A stretch of 64,000 bases of DNA from Mycobacterium gordonae (GCF_002101675.1 NZ_LQOY01000032.1:1-64000); one strand, 5' to 3'; shown: positions 41,356 to 52,700, counted from the stretch's first letter. Program-made: numbers and translations. Notes: generated from the sequence alone by a model not told the origin.

Positions 41356-43455
41356 TCAATTGGCTTGGCGGACCAGCTCGAGCACCTCGGGTCCGTACTG
41401 TTCGAGCTTGCGGGCCCCGATGCCGGGGATGGCGATCAGCGACGCGTTGTCGGTGGGCCGCAGCTCCGCGATCGCGATCAGGGTGTTGTCGCTGAACACG
41501 ATGTAGGCCGGCACGTTCTGTTCTTTGGCGGCTGCCAGACGCCAGTCTTTGAGCTGTAGTAGCAGCTCCTCGTCGACGTCCCCGGCGCAGGTTTCACACC
41601 GCCGCAACATGATGGCCGCCGGTGTTGACAGGTCTTTGTTGCAGACCCTGCAGCGCGCCGGACCCTTATTGCGCCGCGACTTCCCGGGTGCGGCCTCGAC
41701 CCGGGTCTGCGGGGCGATGCCGTTGAGGAACCGGGACGGCTTGCGGCTCTGCCGGCCACCCTGGGACCGCGCCAGCGCCCAACTCAGCGCTAAATGCTCT
41801 CTGGCCCTGGTGACTCCGACGTAGAGCAGTCGGCGTTCCTCCTCGACCGGCTCGCTGTCGGGCCCGTGCGCCAGGGCGTGTGAGATGGGCAGCGTGCCGT
41901 CGGCCAGACCGACCAGGAACACCGCGTCCCACTCCAGACCCTTGGCGGCGTGCAGGGAAGCCAGCGTGACGCCCTGCACCACCGGTGGGTGGCGGGAATC
42001 GGCCCGCAGGCGCAACTCGGCCACCAACCCGGGCAGCTCCAGTCCGGGACGCTGCGCCACTTCGTCATCGACCAGTTCGGCCAGCGCGGTCAGGGCTTCC
42101 CAGCGTTCGCGGGCCTTGGTGCCGGCGGGCGGCTCCGTCGTGAGCCCGAGTGGTTCCAGGACGCCGCGAACGACGTCGGCCAAGGCGCCCTCGGCACCGC
42201 GGTCCGCCGCGCGTTGCAGCGCCAGCAAGGCCTGCTTGATTTCCTGGCGGTTGAAAAAGCCCTCTCCGCCGCGGACCTGGTAGGCGATGCCCGCCTCGGT
42301 CAACGCCTCCTCATAGACCTCGGACTGCGCGTTGACCCGGTAGAGGATCGCGATTTCCGATGGCGCCGTGCCGTTTTCGATCAGCTGCGCGATGGAGGCG
42401 GCCACCGCGGCGGCCTCGGTGTGCTCGTCGGGATGCTCGCGGAAGGACGGCGCCGGTCCCGGCTCGCGCTGACCGATCAGCTGCAGTTTGCTGCCCGCCA
42501 CCCGGCCGCGGGCCGCGGCGATCACCTGGTTGGCCAGCGAGACGACCTGCGGAGTGGAGCGGTAGTCGCGTTCCAGCCGGACCACGGTGGCGTCGGGGAA
42601 GCGCCGCGAGAAGTCCAGCAGAAAGCGGGGCGAGGCGCCGGTGAACGAGTAGATGGTCTGATTCGCGTCGCCGACGACGGTCAGATCGTCGCGGTCGCCC
42701 AGCCAGGCCGAGAGCACCCGCTGCTGCAACGGGGTGACGTCCTGATACTCGTCGACCACGAAGCAGCGGTACCGGTCCCGGAATTCGGCGGCCACCGCGG
42801 CGTCGTTCTCGATCGCCGCGGCGGTGTGCAGCAGCAGGTCGTCGAAATCGAGCAGCGTGACGTCCTCGTCACGGACCTTGAGTGCCTCGTAGGCCGTGTA
42901 GACGGCCACCACCTTCTCGGCGTCCAGCGGAATGTCCCGGCCGGCGCCCGCCACCGCCCCCGCGTACTGCTCCGGGGTGATCAGTGACGCCTTGGCCCAC
43001 TCGATCTCCCCGGCCAGGTCGCGCACGTCGTCGGTGGAGACGTTGAACCGGCAGCGGCTGGCCGCGCGGGCAACGACGGCGAACTTGGTGTCCAGCAGCT
43101 CCCAGCGGGTGTTGCCGACCACCCGGGGCCAGAAGTAGCGCAGCTGGCGGTGCGCGGCGGCGTGGAAGGTGAGGGCCTGTACCGTGCCGACGCGCGAGTC
43201 GTTGCGCGCCGCCGCGTCCAGCGCGCGCAGCCGGGAGCGCATCTCTCCCGCCGCACGCTGGGTGAAGGTGACCGCCAGCACCTGCCCCGCAGCGACGTGT
43301 CCGCCGGCGACCAGCTGGGCGATGCGGTGCGTGATGGTGCGCGTCTTGCCGGTTCCGGCACCGGCCAGGACGCAGACCGGGCCGCGCGGGGCCAGCACGG
43401 CTTCGCGCTGCTCGTCGTCCAGCCCCGCGATAAGGGGATCGGCCATCACCGGCAT
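41356..43455 (-). CDS. uvrD2: UvrD2 superfamily I DNA helicase
   Basis: A helicase of 699 residues from ATG 43455 (start M-P-V-M-A-D-P-L-I). Motifs: Walker A in [10 protein letters not shown] near residue 30, D-E-Y-Q-D near 230, [10 protein letters not shown] near 260, and V-G-V-T-R-A-R-E near 545 (motif VI). After this a four-cysteine zinc motif (C-R-V-C with C-E-T-C about 20 residues on, near 600) and a C-terminal HRDC domain follow, the arrangement of mycobacterial UvrD2. It unwinds DNA 3' to 5' in repair. ATG 43485 is also open. The gene runs into the whiB7 leader region on the same strand. Confidence 0.95.
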   Translation of the reverse strand: MPVMADPLIAGLDDEQREAVLAPRGPVCVLAGAGTGKTRTITHRIAQLVAGGHVAAGQVLAVTFTQRAAGEMRSRLRALDAAARNDSRVGTVQALTFHAAAHRQLRYFWPRVVGNTRWELLDTKFAVVARAASRCRFNVSTDDVRDLAGEIEWAKASLITPEQYAGAVAGAGRDIPLDAEKVVAVYTAYEALKVRDEDVTLLDFDDLLLHTAAAIENDAAVAAEFRDRYRCFVVDEYQDVTPLQQRVLSAWLGDRDDLTVVGDANQTIYSFTGASPRFLLDFSRRFPDATVVRLERDYRSTPQVVSLANQVIAAARGRVAGSKLQLIGQREPGPAPSFREHPDEHTEAAAVAASIAQLIENGTAPSEIAILYRVNAQSEVYEEALTEAGIAYQVRGGEGFFNRQEIKQALLALQRAADRGAEGALADVVRGVLEPLGLTTEPPAGTKARERWEALTALAELVDDEVAQRPGLELPGLVAELRLRADSRHPPVVQGVTLASLHAAKGLEWDAVFLVGLADGTLPISHALAHGPDSEPVEEERRLLYVGVTRAREHLALSWALARSQGGRQSRKPSRFLNGIAPQTRVEAAPGKSRRNKGPARCRVCNKDLSTPAAIMLRRCETCAGDVDEELLLQLKDWRLAAAKEQNVPAYIVFSDNTLIAIAELRPTDNASLIAIPGIGARKLEQYGPEVLELVRQAN

Positions 43456-43554
43456 GCCGTCCATCTTGGCAGTGCCTGCCGACAAACCGGGCGTGGCTCG
43501 TCGCTCGGCGGGCCGAGCCTGGAATGGATCGCCACCGGGCTAGGTTATCCAGTC

Positions 43555-43800
43555 ATGACTAACGCTGCGCTGACCATGTACACCACCAGCTGGTGTGGCT
43601 ACTGCTTCCGGCTCAAGACGGCGCTCAAGGCCCAGGGCATCGCCTACGACGAAGTCGACATCGAACAGGATTCCGCGGCAGCCGATTTCGTCAGCTCCGT
43701 CAATGGGGGCAACCGGACCGTGCCGACGGTGAAGTTCGCCGACGGGTCGACGATGACCAATCCGAGCGCAAGTGAGGTCAAGGCGAAGCTCGCCGGCTGA
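43555..43800 (+). CDS. glutaredoxin-like mycoredoxin (Rv3198A-like)
   Basis: An 81-residue thioredoxin-fold protein with the active-site motif W-C-G-Y-C near residue 14 in TMYTTSWCGYCFRLK, and the cis-Pro segment G-N-R-T-V-P-T-V-K near 53. Mycoredoxins use mycothiol instead of glutathione to reduce mixed disulfides. The start is ATG 43555; a much longer open frame from 43150 is antisense to uvrD2 and is not coding. The gene is divergent from uvrD2 and precedes the lipoprotein at 43869 by 68 bases. Confidence 0.9.
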   Translation: MTNAALTMYTTSWCGYCFRLKTALKAQGIAYDEVDIEQDSAAADFVSSVNGGNRTVPTVKFADGSTMTNPSASEVKAKLAG

Positions 43801-43868
43801 CCGCGGCGCCGACACGGAAGCGCGATTGGTGCCCACTCCCGAGTCCGGTCGCCCCTACGATAAGGACT

Positions 43869-44513
43869 ATGGCAGCGGCGCTGGTGGGGCGGGCGATTGT
43901 CGTCGTGCTGTGTGCGCTCGCCGCGCTGACCGGCTGCTCACAGCGCAGCAACACCCCGGCAGCTCCGAGCACTTCGGCGAGCACGGGAGTCGACGCGCTG
44001 ATCGTCAGCGTGGAAGACGTGCGGCGCATCGCCAACTACGAAGAACTCACCACCCATGCCCACGCGAACCTGAACCATCCGCCGGCCGGTGACGTCAACG
44101 CACCCGGGCCCTGCCGGGCTGCGGGCACCAGCGATCTCACCTTCGCCGCCGGCTGGACGGAGTTCCGCAGCGCCGGCTACAGCGGAGTGACCGACGACCT
44201 CGACCCGGGTGGCCGCACCATGAAGGATTCGGTCAGTCAGGCCGTCGCGATCTACCCCGACGCCCAGGCAGCCCGGTCCGCCCTCGACCAGCTGGAAGCC
44301 TCACTGAATGCTTGCCTGGCATTGAACGACCCGAAGTACGGCTTCAAGCTGGACAAGCCGGATCCGCTGAGCCTGCGGATCACCGACAATGGGTGGAGTC
44401 ACCAGTATCGGGCCCGCAAGTCGGTGTTGATGTCGGTCGGCGTGCTGGGCATCGAACCGGCCGAGCGGATTGCCAGCACGATCCTGGACAACATCTGCGA
44501 CCGGATCAAGTAG
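43869..44513 (+). CDS. lipoprotein with PknH-like extracellular sensor domain
   Basis: A 214-residue lipoprotein. The signal peptide ends in the lipobox L-T-G-C (Cys at residue 23) after a hydrophobic core, followed by a Ser/Thr/Ala/Pro linker. The mature part resembles the PknH C-terminal sensor fold: an N-terminal V-E-D-V-R-R-I region, C at about 78 (G-P-C-R-A), G-W-T-E-F-R near 95, Q-A-V-A-I-Y-P-D-A-Q-A-A near 123, C near 142 (N-A-C-L) and C near 210. This gene is not part of the M. tuberculosis Rv3198A-Rv3199c junction as I remember it, so it may be a lineage-specific insertion or a loss in the tuberculosis group. Ligand unknown. Confidence 0.78.
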   Translation: MAAALVGRAIVVVLCALAALTGCSQRSNTPAAPSTSASTGVDALIVSVEDVRRIANYEELTTHAHANLNHPPAGDVNAPGPCRAAGTSDLTFAAGWTEFRSAGYSGVTDDLDPGGRTMKDSVSQAVAIYPDAQAARSALDQLEASLNACLALNDPKYGFKLDKPDPLSLRITDNGWSHQYRARKSVLMSVGVLGIEPAERIASTILDNICDRIK

Positions 44514-44519
44514 CGGTCA

Positions 44520-45437
44520 TCAGTCCCCGGCCGCCCACGATTCTATGATCACCCGGGCGATCGAAATCGACCCCGGCAGAAGCAGTTTGGACTCGGATCC
44601 GCTGGACCAGTCGCCGGCGTCGAGTGCCGCCCGGATCTCGTCGCGGGTGAACCAGGCCGCTTCGGCGATCTCGCCGTCGTTGAACGAGAAGGGCTCGTCC
44701 GGGTCGCCCAGGGCGTGGAACCCGACCATCAGCGAGCGCGGGAACGGCCAGGGCTGGCTGCCGAGGTAGCGCACGTCGCGCACGGTCAGGCCGATTTCCT
44801 CACGAATCTCCCGGGCAACACAGACTTCGAACGACTCGCCGGCCTCGACGAAGCCGGCCAGCAGGGAGAACATCCGTTGCGGCCAGACCGTCTGCCTGGC
44901 CAGCACCGCACGGTCGCCGCCGTCGTGGACCAGGCAGATGACCGCCGGGTCGATGCGGGGAAACTCTTCGTGGCCGGTGAGCGGGTTGACGCGCGCCCAG
45001 CCGGCGCGCGCGGGTTTGGTGGGTGTGCCGTCGACCGGGCTGAATCGGGCGCTGTCGTGCCAGTTCAACAGAGCCAACGCCGAGGACACCAGCTGGCTGC
45101 TGGTGTCGTCGATGATGCGTCCGAGCCTGCGCAGATCCAGCACCTCGACTTCCCCGTCGTCAGGGGGCTGCAGCGGGCCCCGGATCGCCCAGACGTGGCG
45201 CCCGGCATCGATGCGGCCCAGGAACACCGCTTCGGCGGGTGGTTTGTCGCCCAGCGCGGCCGCCGGGCCGAGCACTACTTTGCCGCCGGCGGCCAGCACC
45301 TGGTTGCGGGAATCGACGCGCAGCAGAGCGGCGTCGGGCCAGCCGGCCGCGGCGGCGTCGATGTCGGTGCGCAGCTGGTCGGCGCGGTCGGCGCCGACCC
45401 GGGACAACAGCGGAACGTCACGCAGCCGAAAGTCCAC
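44520..45437 (-). CDS. nudC: NudC NADH pyrophosphatase
   Basis: A 305-residue Nudix enzyme. The Nudix box G-F-V-E-A-G-E-S-F-E-V-C-V-A-R-E-I-R-E-E near residue 205 fits G-x5-E-x7-R-E-U-x-E-E, and the S-Q-P-W-P-F-P-R-S segment near residue 233 is the NudC-specific signature for NAD(H). The mycobacterial type lacks the zinc-ribbon cysteines in the position seen in E. coli. It cleaves NADH to NMNH and AMP, and in M. tuberculosis related NudC activity affects isoniazid and ethionamide adducts. GTG 45437 lies just eight bases after the stop of the upstream gene and is the only plausible start nearby; the orthologue is a few residues longer. Confidence 0.92.
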   Translation of the reverse strand: MDFRLRDVPLLSRVGADRADQLRTDIDAAAAGWPDAALLRVDSRNQVLAAGGKVVLGPAAALGDKPPAEAVFLGRIDAGRHVWAIRGPLQPPDDGEVEVLDLRRLGRIIDDTSSQLVSSALALLNWHDSARFSPVDGTPTKPARAGWARVNPLTGHEEFPRIDPAVICLVHDGGDRAVLARQTVWPQRMFSLLAGFVEAGESFEVCVAREIREEIGLTVRDVRYLGSQPWPFPRSLMVGFHALGDPDEPFSFNDGEIAEAAWFTRDEIRAALDAGDWSSGSESKLLLPGSISIARVIIESWAAGD

Positions 45438-45445
45438 GTAGTTGC

Positions 45446-46531
45446 CTATCGTTCGTCTGCGATGTGCCGGACGAAGAGCAGCCGGTCGCCTGCCTCGATG
45501 GCGTCCACCTCGGGCGCACCGATGCGCAGCAACTGCCCAGCGCGGACCACGCCGAGCACGATGTCGCGCAGATGCCGCGGGGATCCGCCCACCTCGGACT
45601 GCTCCACCTCCCGCTCGGCGATGGCCAGACCCTGGTCCGGAGTGAGCAGGTCCTCGATCATCTGCACGACGCTGGGGGTGGTGGTGGCCAGGCCGAGCAG
45701 CCGGCCCGCGGTCTCGGAGGACACCACCACCGAGTTGGCGCCGGATTGCTGCAGCAGATGCTGGTTCTCGGCCTCACGGATGGAGGCGACGATCTTGGCC
45801 TTGGGCGAAATCTCCCGCGCCGTCAGGGTGACGAGCACCGCGGTGTCGTCCCGGTTGGCGGCGACGATGATCGAGGCGGCGTGCTGGGCGCCGGACAGCC
45901 GCAATACGTCGGATTTCGTGGCGTCGCCGTGCACGGTGACCAGTCCTGCTGATGCGGCCCGCTCCAGGGCGGCCCGGTCGGTGTCGACTACGACGATTTC
46001 GCCGGGGGGCACCTCGTCGCTGAGCATGGCGCTGATCGCCGTCTTGCCCTTGGTCCCGTAGCCGATGACGACGGTGTGGTTGCGCACTCTGTTCCTCCAA
46101 CGCTGGATCTTGAACGCCTGCCGCGATGTTTCGGTGACGACCTCGAGCGTCGTGCCGACGAGCAAGATCAGGAATGCGATACGCAGCGGAGTGATGATCA
46201 GGACGTTCGTCGCGCGGGCGAATTCCGAGACTGGCGTGATGTCGCCGTAGCCGGTCGTCGACAGCGTCACCGCCGAGTAATACAGGCAGTCCAGGAACGT
46301 CAGGCTGTCGCCCTGCGAATCGTGATAGCCGTCGCGGTCCAGGTAGACGGTGACGGCGCCGACCAACAGCGCCACCAGGGCGATGCTCACCCGGCGGGAG
46401 ATGATGCGGGCGGGACTGGCATGACCTTGGGGGATGCGCAGCACGCCGACGAGGGCGTAGCTGGGCTGAACGGTCAGCCTCTCATCCAGACGCCGCAGCC
46501 GCCGCCAGCTCCCTTTCGCCACGGAAGTCAT
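45446..46531 (-). CDS. potassium channel with RCK/TrkA-N domain (Rv3200c-like)
   Basis: A 361-residue two-helix potassium channel protein. Hydrophobic helices near residues 52-68 and 105-130 flank the selectivity filter T-L-S-T-T-G-Y-G-D-I-T near residue 95. A Rossmann-type RCK domain (residues about 145-270) begins V-V-I-G-Y-G-T-K-G-K-T and has V-V-V-D-T-D-R-A near 178; the TrkA-C domain closes the protein. It is the classic layout of KtrB/MthK-like channels. ATG 46531 is used. It precedes nudC with only eight bases between. Confidence 0.9.
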   Translation of the reverse strand: MTSVAKGSWRRLRRLDERLTVQPSYALVGVLRIPQGHASPARIISRRVSIALVALLVGAVTVYLDRDGYHDSQGDSLTFLDCLYYSAVTLSTTGYGDITPVSEFARATNVLIITPLRIAFLILLVGTTLEVVTETSRQAFKIQRWRNRVRNHTVVIGYGTKGKTAISAMLSDEVPPGEIVVVDTDRAALERAASAGLVTVHGDATKSDVLRLSGAQHAASIIVAANRDDTAVLVTLTAREISPKAKIVASIREAENQHLLQQSGANSVVVSSETAGRLLGLATTTPSVVQMIEDLLTPDQGLAIAEREVEQSEVGGSPRHLRDIVLGVVRAGQLLRIGAPEVDAIEAGDRLLFVRHIADER

Positions 46532-46541
46532 GTAACCACGA

Positions 46542-49500
46542 TCAGGCGATGGTGGGGCGACCGGAGTCGACCAGCAGCATGCTCAACTCGTCGGCATCAG
46601 CGAGCTCATCAGGCACGACGGTGGTCCCGCTGCGCACGTAGTAGAAGGCGGTGCGCACCGACGATTCCGGGCAGCCGTGCAGGGCGGCCCACGCCAACCG
46701 GTAGACCGCCAGTTGGACGGCGGCGTGGCGCCTGGCCTCCACACCGCGCGGCGGCTCACCGGTCTTCCAGTCCACGACGGTGACTCCGCCGTCCGCGTCG
46801 GCGAATACCGCGTCGATGCGCCCGCGCACCACGGTGTCGCCGATCGGCATCTCGAACGGCACCTCGACCGCGATCGGGGTGCGGGCCGCCCACGGCGATG
46901 CGGCGAATGCCTGCTGCAGCGTGGCCAACTCTTGCGGGTCGCCCGCATCGGAGTCCGCCGCGCCAGGCAGGTCCCCCAGGTCGAACAGCAATTCGACCCC
47001 GTAGAACTGCTGCACCCACGAGTGAAAAGCGTTGCCCAGCAACGCGTGTGGGTCCGGCCGGGTGGGAAGCCGATAGATCAGCCGCTGCGCCGCCGCTTCG
47101 GCGTCACGCGCCAGCTCCACCAGGCCGCTGACCGACAGCTGGCTCGGCAAGGCGCGCTGCGGCGGCTGGGCCGCCCGAGCGCGCTCGGCCAGCAGCGCGT
47201 CGACGTCGGCCACCCAGCCTTCGACGTCGGCGGTGGTCTGCGTCTCGGTTGACTTGGCGGTTATGACCAGCGCGGCTCCGCGCTCGACATCTGCCCGCCG
47301 CCGCGACAACGGGTCGACCGGCCAGACCGCTTCGATCACGTTGTCCTGCAGCGGGTTCCGCTCACCGTCAGCGGGCGGCGGCGCCCAGTGCTCGACGATC
47401 CCGCACGGCCGGCCGGACCGCCCGGACTCGTCGATGACATCCTTGAGTTCACACAGGAATTCCGATGGGCCGCGCGGCTTGATGCCGGTGGCTCCCCAGT
47501 GGTGCCCGGATACCAGCAGGGTGTCCTCGGCCCGGGTGACGCCTACATAAAGCAGTCGGCGCTCCTCGTCGACCCGTCGCTGATCGAGCTGGGCGCGATG
47601 CTCAGAAATCTTGTCCGACAATTGCTTTCGGTTGGTGACAGCCGAAGTGTCCAGGACCGGGATGCCGAGCGCGCCGGTCGCGGCGCGATCGCCGCGCAGC
47701 AGCGGCGGCAGCTCTCCGGCGTCGGTCAGCCAGCTGCTTCGAGATGCGTTCGAGGGGAAGGTACCGCCTGACAGGTGCGCCACCGCCACCACCTGCCACT
47801 CCAGGCCCTTGGCCGCGTGCACCGTGAGCACCTGGACGCGGTCGCGTGCCACGATCGGCTGCGCGGGTGTCAAACCGTTCTCCACTTCCGCGGCGACGTC
47901 CAGATACGCGAGCAGGCCGGCCACCGAGGCCTTGGCTGCAACGCCGGCTCGCTCGGCATAACCGAGGACCTCATCGGCGAAGGCGTCGAGATGTTCGGCG
48001 CCGGACCACTGCCCGGTGGCGGTGGCGCGTACCTCGCAATCGACCCCCAGTACGCGGCGCACCTCGGCGACCAGGTCTGGCAGCGAGTAGCCCAGATGCC
48101 CACGTAGCGCTGTCAGTTCGGCGGCCAACGCTGCGATCCGCTGGTATCCAACTGTCGAATAGCGGTCGGCGGGGCCGGGGTCGGAGATGGCGTCGGCCAG
48201 GCAGGCACAGTCGGCGTCGGGGCCGGCCGTTTGGGCGATCGCCTCGGCCGAGAGCGGTTCGGCGGTCCGGGCCGCACCGCCGTCGAGTTCCTGGGCGCGC
48301 CGCCACAGCGCGGCGATGTCGCGACCGCCGAGGCGCCAGCGCGGACCGCTGAGCACCCGCATCGCAGCGGCACCGGCCATGGGGTCGGCGACCAGGCGCA
48401 GCATGGCCACCACATCGGCAACCTCGGGAACAGACAACAGGCCGGCCAGACCGACGACTTCCACCGGAATCCCTCGCGCCCGCAGCGCGTCGGCGATGGG
48501 GGCGGCGTCGGCGTTGCGGCGGACCAGGACCGCGGCCGTAGGCGGCGCGACCCCCTCGTCACAGGCCGCGCGGTAGTGCTCCTGGAGGTGGTCGGCGATC
48601 CAGTCGCGCTCGGCCGCCACGTCGGGTAACAGCGCGCAGCGAACCGTGCCCGGCTGCGCGTCTGGGCGCGGCCGCAACGGCCGCACGGCGACCGAGCGCC
48701 GTCGCGCCTCGGCGGATACGGCGTTGGCCAGGTGCAACGTGCTGGGCGGGTTGCGCCAGCTGGTCCGCAGTTCCAAGGTGGGCGCCGGGGAGCCGTCGGC
48801 CAGCGGGAAGTCGGTGGTGAACCGCGGCAGGTTGGTCGCCGAGGCGCCGCGCCAGCCGTAGATCGACTGGATGGGGTCGCCGACCGCGGTCAATGCCAGC
48901 TCGTCGTCGACGCCGCCGCCGAACAGCGACGACAAGGCGATGCGCTGCGAGTGCCCGGTGTCCTGGTACTCGTCGAGCAGCACCACCCGGTAGCGGCTAC
49001 GCAGTTCCTGCCCCACCTGCGGAAAACTTGCCGCCAGCCTGGCCGCGGACGCCATTTGCATGCCGAAGTCCATCACCTTCGCGGTGCACATGCGTTCGGC
49101 CAGCGCATCCAGCAGCGGCACCAGTTCGGCGCGCTGCGTCTGGGTCGCCAGCATGCGCAGCAGCGATTGGTTGGGACCTCGATCGCCCTGCCGGGGTCCG
49201 GCGGGCAGGGTGTGCACCAGCCTCTCCAACTCCAGATGGGTGTCGCGGAGCTGGTCGGTGCTGACCAGGTGCTCGGTGAGCTGGCCCCACAACCGGAGCA
49301 GCAGGGCGGTGACGGCGGCCGGAGTCTTGTCCGTGTCGAGCCGGCCCGGGTAGCCGTTGACCACGTCGAATGCCAGCTGCCACAGCTCGGTCTCGGTGAG
49401 TAACCGGGTGTCTGGTTCCACGGGCAGCAGCAGGCCGTACTCCCGTAGTAGCGAACCGGCGAAGGCGTGGTAGGTGCTGACCGTCGGTGCACCGTCGTCC

Positions 49501-49790
49501 GACCCCACACCCACCCCCGACAGCCGGGCCAGCCGCGAGCGCACCCGGCGCAACAGTTGTCCGGCGGCCTTGCGGGTGAAGGTCAAGCCGAGCACCTGGC
49601 CGGGTTCGGCGTAACCGTTGGCGACCAGCCACACCACCCGTGCGGCCATGGTCTCCGTCTTGCCGGCCCCGGCTCCCGCGATGACGACGAGCGGGCCCGG
49701 CGGCGCGGCGATCACCGCCGCCTGTTCCTCGGTGGGCGGGAAAACGCCCAGCGCGGTGGCCAATTCAGCGGGACTGTAGCGCGGGCTCAC
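46542..49790 (-). CDS. adnB: AdnB helicase-nuclease subunit (Rv3201c-like)
   Basis: A 1082-residue UvrD-like helicase with a C-terminal RecB-family nuclease. Walker A is in I-A-G-A-G-A-G-K-T-E near residue 38, D-E-Y-Q-D near 278, G-D-P-I-Q-S-I-Y-G-W near 305, V-G-V-T-R-A-E-D-T-L near 755 (motif VI). The nuclease motif V-T-V-V-D-W-K-T-G is near residue 1010. With AdnA it forms the mycobacterial double-strand-end resecting motor. GTG 49790 overlaps the adnA stop as GTGA, fixing the start. Confidence 0.95.
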   Translation of the reverse strand: MSPRYSPAELATALGVFPPTEEQAAVIAAPPGPLVVIAGAGAGKTETMAARVVWLVANGYAEPGQVLGLTFTRKAAGQLLRRVRSRLARLSGVGVGSDDGAPTVSTYHAFAGSLLREYGLLLPVEPDTRLLTETELWQLAFDVVNGYPGRLDTDKTPAAVTALLLRLWGQLTEHLVSTDQLRDTHLELERLVHTLPAGPRQGDRGPNQSLLRMLATQTQRAELVPLLDALAERMCTAKVMDFGMQMASAARLAASFPQVGQELRSRYRVVLLDEYQDTGHSQRIALSSLFGGGVDDELALTAVGDPIQSIYGWRGASATNLPRFTTDFPLADGSPAPTLELRTSWRNPPSTLHLANAVSAEARRRSVAVRPLRPRPDAQPGTVRCALLPDVAAERDWIADHLQEHYRAACDEGVAPPTAAVLVRRNADAAPIADALRARGIPVEVVGLAGLLSVPEVADVVAMLRLVADPMAGAAAMRVLSGPRWRLGGRDIAALWRRAQELDGGAARTAEPLSAEAIAQTAGPDADCACLADAISDPGPADRYSTVGYQRIAALAAELTALRGHLGYSLPDLVAEVRRVLGVDCEVRATATGQWSGAEHLDAFADEVLGYAERAGVAAKASVAGLLAYLDVAAEVENGLTPAQPIVARDRVQVLTVHAAKGLEWQVVAVAHLSGGTFPSNASRSSWLTDAGELPPLLRGDRAATGALGIPVLDTSAVTNRKQLSDKISEHRAQLDQRRVDEERRLLYVGVTRAEDTLLVSGHHWGATGIKPRGPSEFLCELKDVIDESGRSGRPCGIVEHWAPPPADGERNPLQDNVIEAVWPVDPLSRRRADVERGAALVITAKSTETQTTADVEGWVADVDALLAERARAAQPPQRALPSQLSVSGLVELARDAEAAAQRLIYRLPTRPDPHALLGNAFHSWVQQFYGVELLFDLGDLPGAADSDAGDPQELATLQQAFAASPWAARTPIAVEVPFEMPIGDTVVRGRIDAVFADADGGVTVVDWKTGEPPRGVEARRHAAVQLAVYRLAWAALHGCPESSVRTAFYYVRSGTTVVPDELADADELSMLLVDSGRPTIA

Positions 49791-52700
49791 GAGGCGGACC
49801 CGTCGTGGGCGGGGCAGGACGGTCGCAGCGGGCAGTGCGAACAGCCGTCGTTGCGCCGGGCGACGAACTGCGGACCGGCCGTCGCCTCGGCGGCCTGCCG
49901 GATGACTTCGCGCCACTGCTCCCGGGCCTGGGGGGTGAGCGGATCCTGTTCGCGTTGAGCGGCACCGGCCGCCCCGGTCTTGCCGGGATAGACCAACCGG
50001 GCTCCGCCTGGCTCATCACCGGCTGCGATCAGGCCTTCGGAGACGGCCAGCTGATACATGGCCAACTGGGCGTGCTGCTGGGCGTCGTCCTTGCTGATCG
50101 GGCTTTTTCCCGTCTTGACGTCGACGATCACCAACCGGCCGGCGGCGTCGCGTTCCAGCCGGTCGACACGGCCGCGCAGCCGGACCTGGCCCCCGTCGCT
50201 GCGCGCCGTTTCCAGGACTCCGTCGACGGCGATTTCGACGCCGACCTCGGTCAGCTCGGTGCGCGTCTGCGCGCGCCACTCGATGAATGCCGCAATCATC
50301 GCCCGGTGCCGGGTGAGTTCGTTGGCCGAGTGCCACTCGGCGGCGAACGGCAGGTGCTGCCAGGCCCGGTCCAGCTCGGCCAGTAGCTGGGTTTCCGTCT
50401 CGCCGGGTTCGGCGATGAGTGCGTGGATCACCGAACCGATGGCCGAGCGCAGCTCCCGTGGGTTGGTTCCGCCGTGCCGTTCGGCCAGCCAGCGCAGCGG
50501 GCAGTCAGTGAGCGTCTGCAGGGTGGACGGCGTCAGCGTGACCAAGTCGTCGCTGTCGCACAACGGAGCGCTGGTGCTGACCGGGACCAAACCGTGCCAG
50601 ACGCGCGGATCAGCGCCCGCTACCCCGGCCTCGACCAAGCGGGCCAATTGTGTTGCGGCACAGACGCGAACCGGTTCCTCGACCGCGCCGTCGGGTGCGC
50701 ACACCACCGACCGCAACCGGCCCACCACCGCCGCGGCAGACAGCACGCGCGGCGCGCAAACGGGTTGTGTCGCAACGGTTTCCTCACCGGCGAACTGTGC
50801 GATATCGAAGAAGAACGGCGACGGCAGCGCAGCCTCCCCGCAGCTACCGCCGGCGTCGCTGTCGATCGCCGTCACCAATAACTTCCGCCTGGCTCGGCCC
50901 ATTGCGGCAACCAGCAACCGACGCTCCTCGGCCAGCAGCGGCGCGCGGACCGAGGCGTCACCGCCAACCCCGTCGAGTTCGTCGAGCAGTCGCTGGGTGG
51001 CCAGCACGCCGCCGCGCGGAACTGTGTTGGGCCACAATCCGTCCTGTAGCCCGGCTATGACCACCACGTCCCATTCCTGTCCCAGCGCCGCGTGCGCACT
51101 GAGCACCCTGACCTGCTGGGGGGCGGGGCCCGAATCACGGCTAACGGGCGGCAGTTGCAGCGCCTCGACGTGCTCGACGAGTCCACGCAGGGACGCTCCT
51201 GAGGTGCGCGCGACGTAGGCGTCGGTGACGTCGAACAGGGCGGTCACGACTTCGAGGTCCCGGGTGGCCTGGGCGCCCGCGGGGCCGCCGCGCTCGATAG
51301 TCGCCAGCCAGCGCTTCTGCAGGCCGCTGCGGTGCCACGCCGCCCACAGGGTGTAGCGCGGGTCTTGGCCGTCGCGGTGACAGCGGGCGGCAGCGGCCAG
51401 CACCGCACGTACCCGTCTCAGCGCACCGGACTGCGGCCCGGACAGCGGCTCGTCGCCGGTCAGCACCTCCACCAGCAGGCCGGCAAAAGCGTCCGGCCGG
51501 CCGCGCTGCAGGGTCCTGCGCAGCTGCCGCAGTGAGACCGGGTCGACCCGGCCGATCGGCCCGGACAGCAACGCCAGGGCCTGGTTGCCGTCGAGGCCGT
51601 CGGACGTGGCGGAAAGGACGGTGAGCAACGTGCGGGCCACCGGCTCCTCGGACAGCGACCCGCCGATTGCGGGTATCGCGACCGGGACGCCGGCGGCGGC
51701 GAGGGCGCGGGGCAGCCTGGCGCCGGCACGCGGCACCGATCGGACGATCACCGCCATCTGCGACCACGGCACGCCCTCGACGAGATGCGCGCGTCGTAGG
51801 GCGTCGGCGATCAACGCCGTCTCGGCATGCGCCGAGGCGGCCAGCCGCGCCGTGACGACTCCTTCGTCGCTCCCGGTGCCCTCGATGCATCGGCCGGCGC
51901 TAGTGGCGGGAAGTCGGCCGGCGATGCCGCTGACTGCGCGGGCAACGGCAGGCGCGCAGCGATGCGACGTCGTAAGCGTCACCGCGGGACCGTCGACGTC
52001 GAGCAATCCGGCTGATTCGCCGCCCCGAAAGCCGAAGACAGCCTGGTTGGGGTCGCCGGCGATCAGCGCGGTTTCGGCGCCCGACGCCAGGACCCGGACC
52101 AGTTGCGCCGCCTGCGGATCGAGCTGCTGGGCGTCGTCGACCAGAAGCAGCCGGACCCGGGCGCGTTCGGCGGCCAGCAATTCCGGGTCGACCGCCAGGG
52201 TTTCCAATGTCGCGCCGACCAGCTCGGCGGCGGCCAGTGCCGGCGCCGTCGCCTGCGGCGCCGCCGTGCCGACCGCCGCGCGCAGCAGCATCACCTGCTC
52301 ATACTGTCGGGCGAACTGACCGGCCGCGGCCCACTCCTGACGGTTGCAGCGACGGCCCAGCCGCTCCAGTTGCTGGGGGTCCAGACCGCGCTCTGCACAG
52401 CGCGCCAACAAGTTTCGCAATTCATTGGCGAACCCGGTGGTGCGCAGCGCCGGCAGCAGGTGCTCGGGCCACCGATTGCCGTCCTCGGCGTCGCCGGCCA
52501 GCAGCTCCCGGATGATGGCGTCTTGTTCGGCGCTGGTGAGCAGCCGCGGCGGCGGGTCGCCGGCCCGTTCGGCGGCCCTGCGCAGCACCGCGTAGGCGTA
52601 GCTGTGCAGCGTGCGCACCAACGGCTCGCGCACTGCTCCCGCCCTACTCGATCCCAGCAATGCCCGGGTCAGAGCGCTGCGTTCGCGCAACCCCATACGG

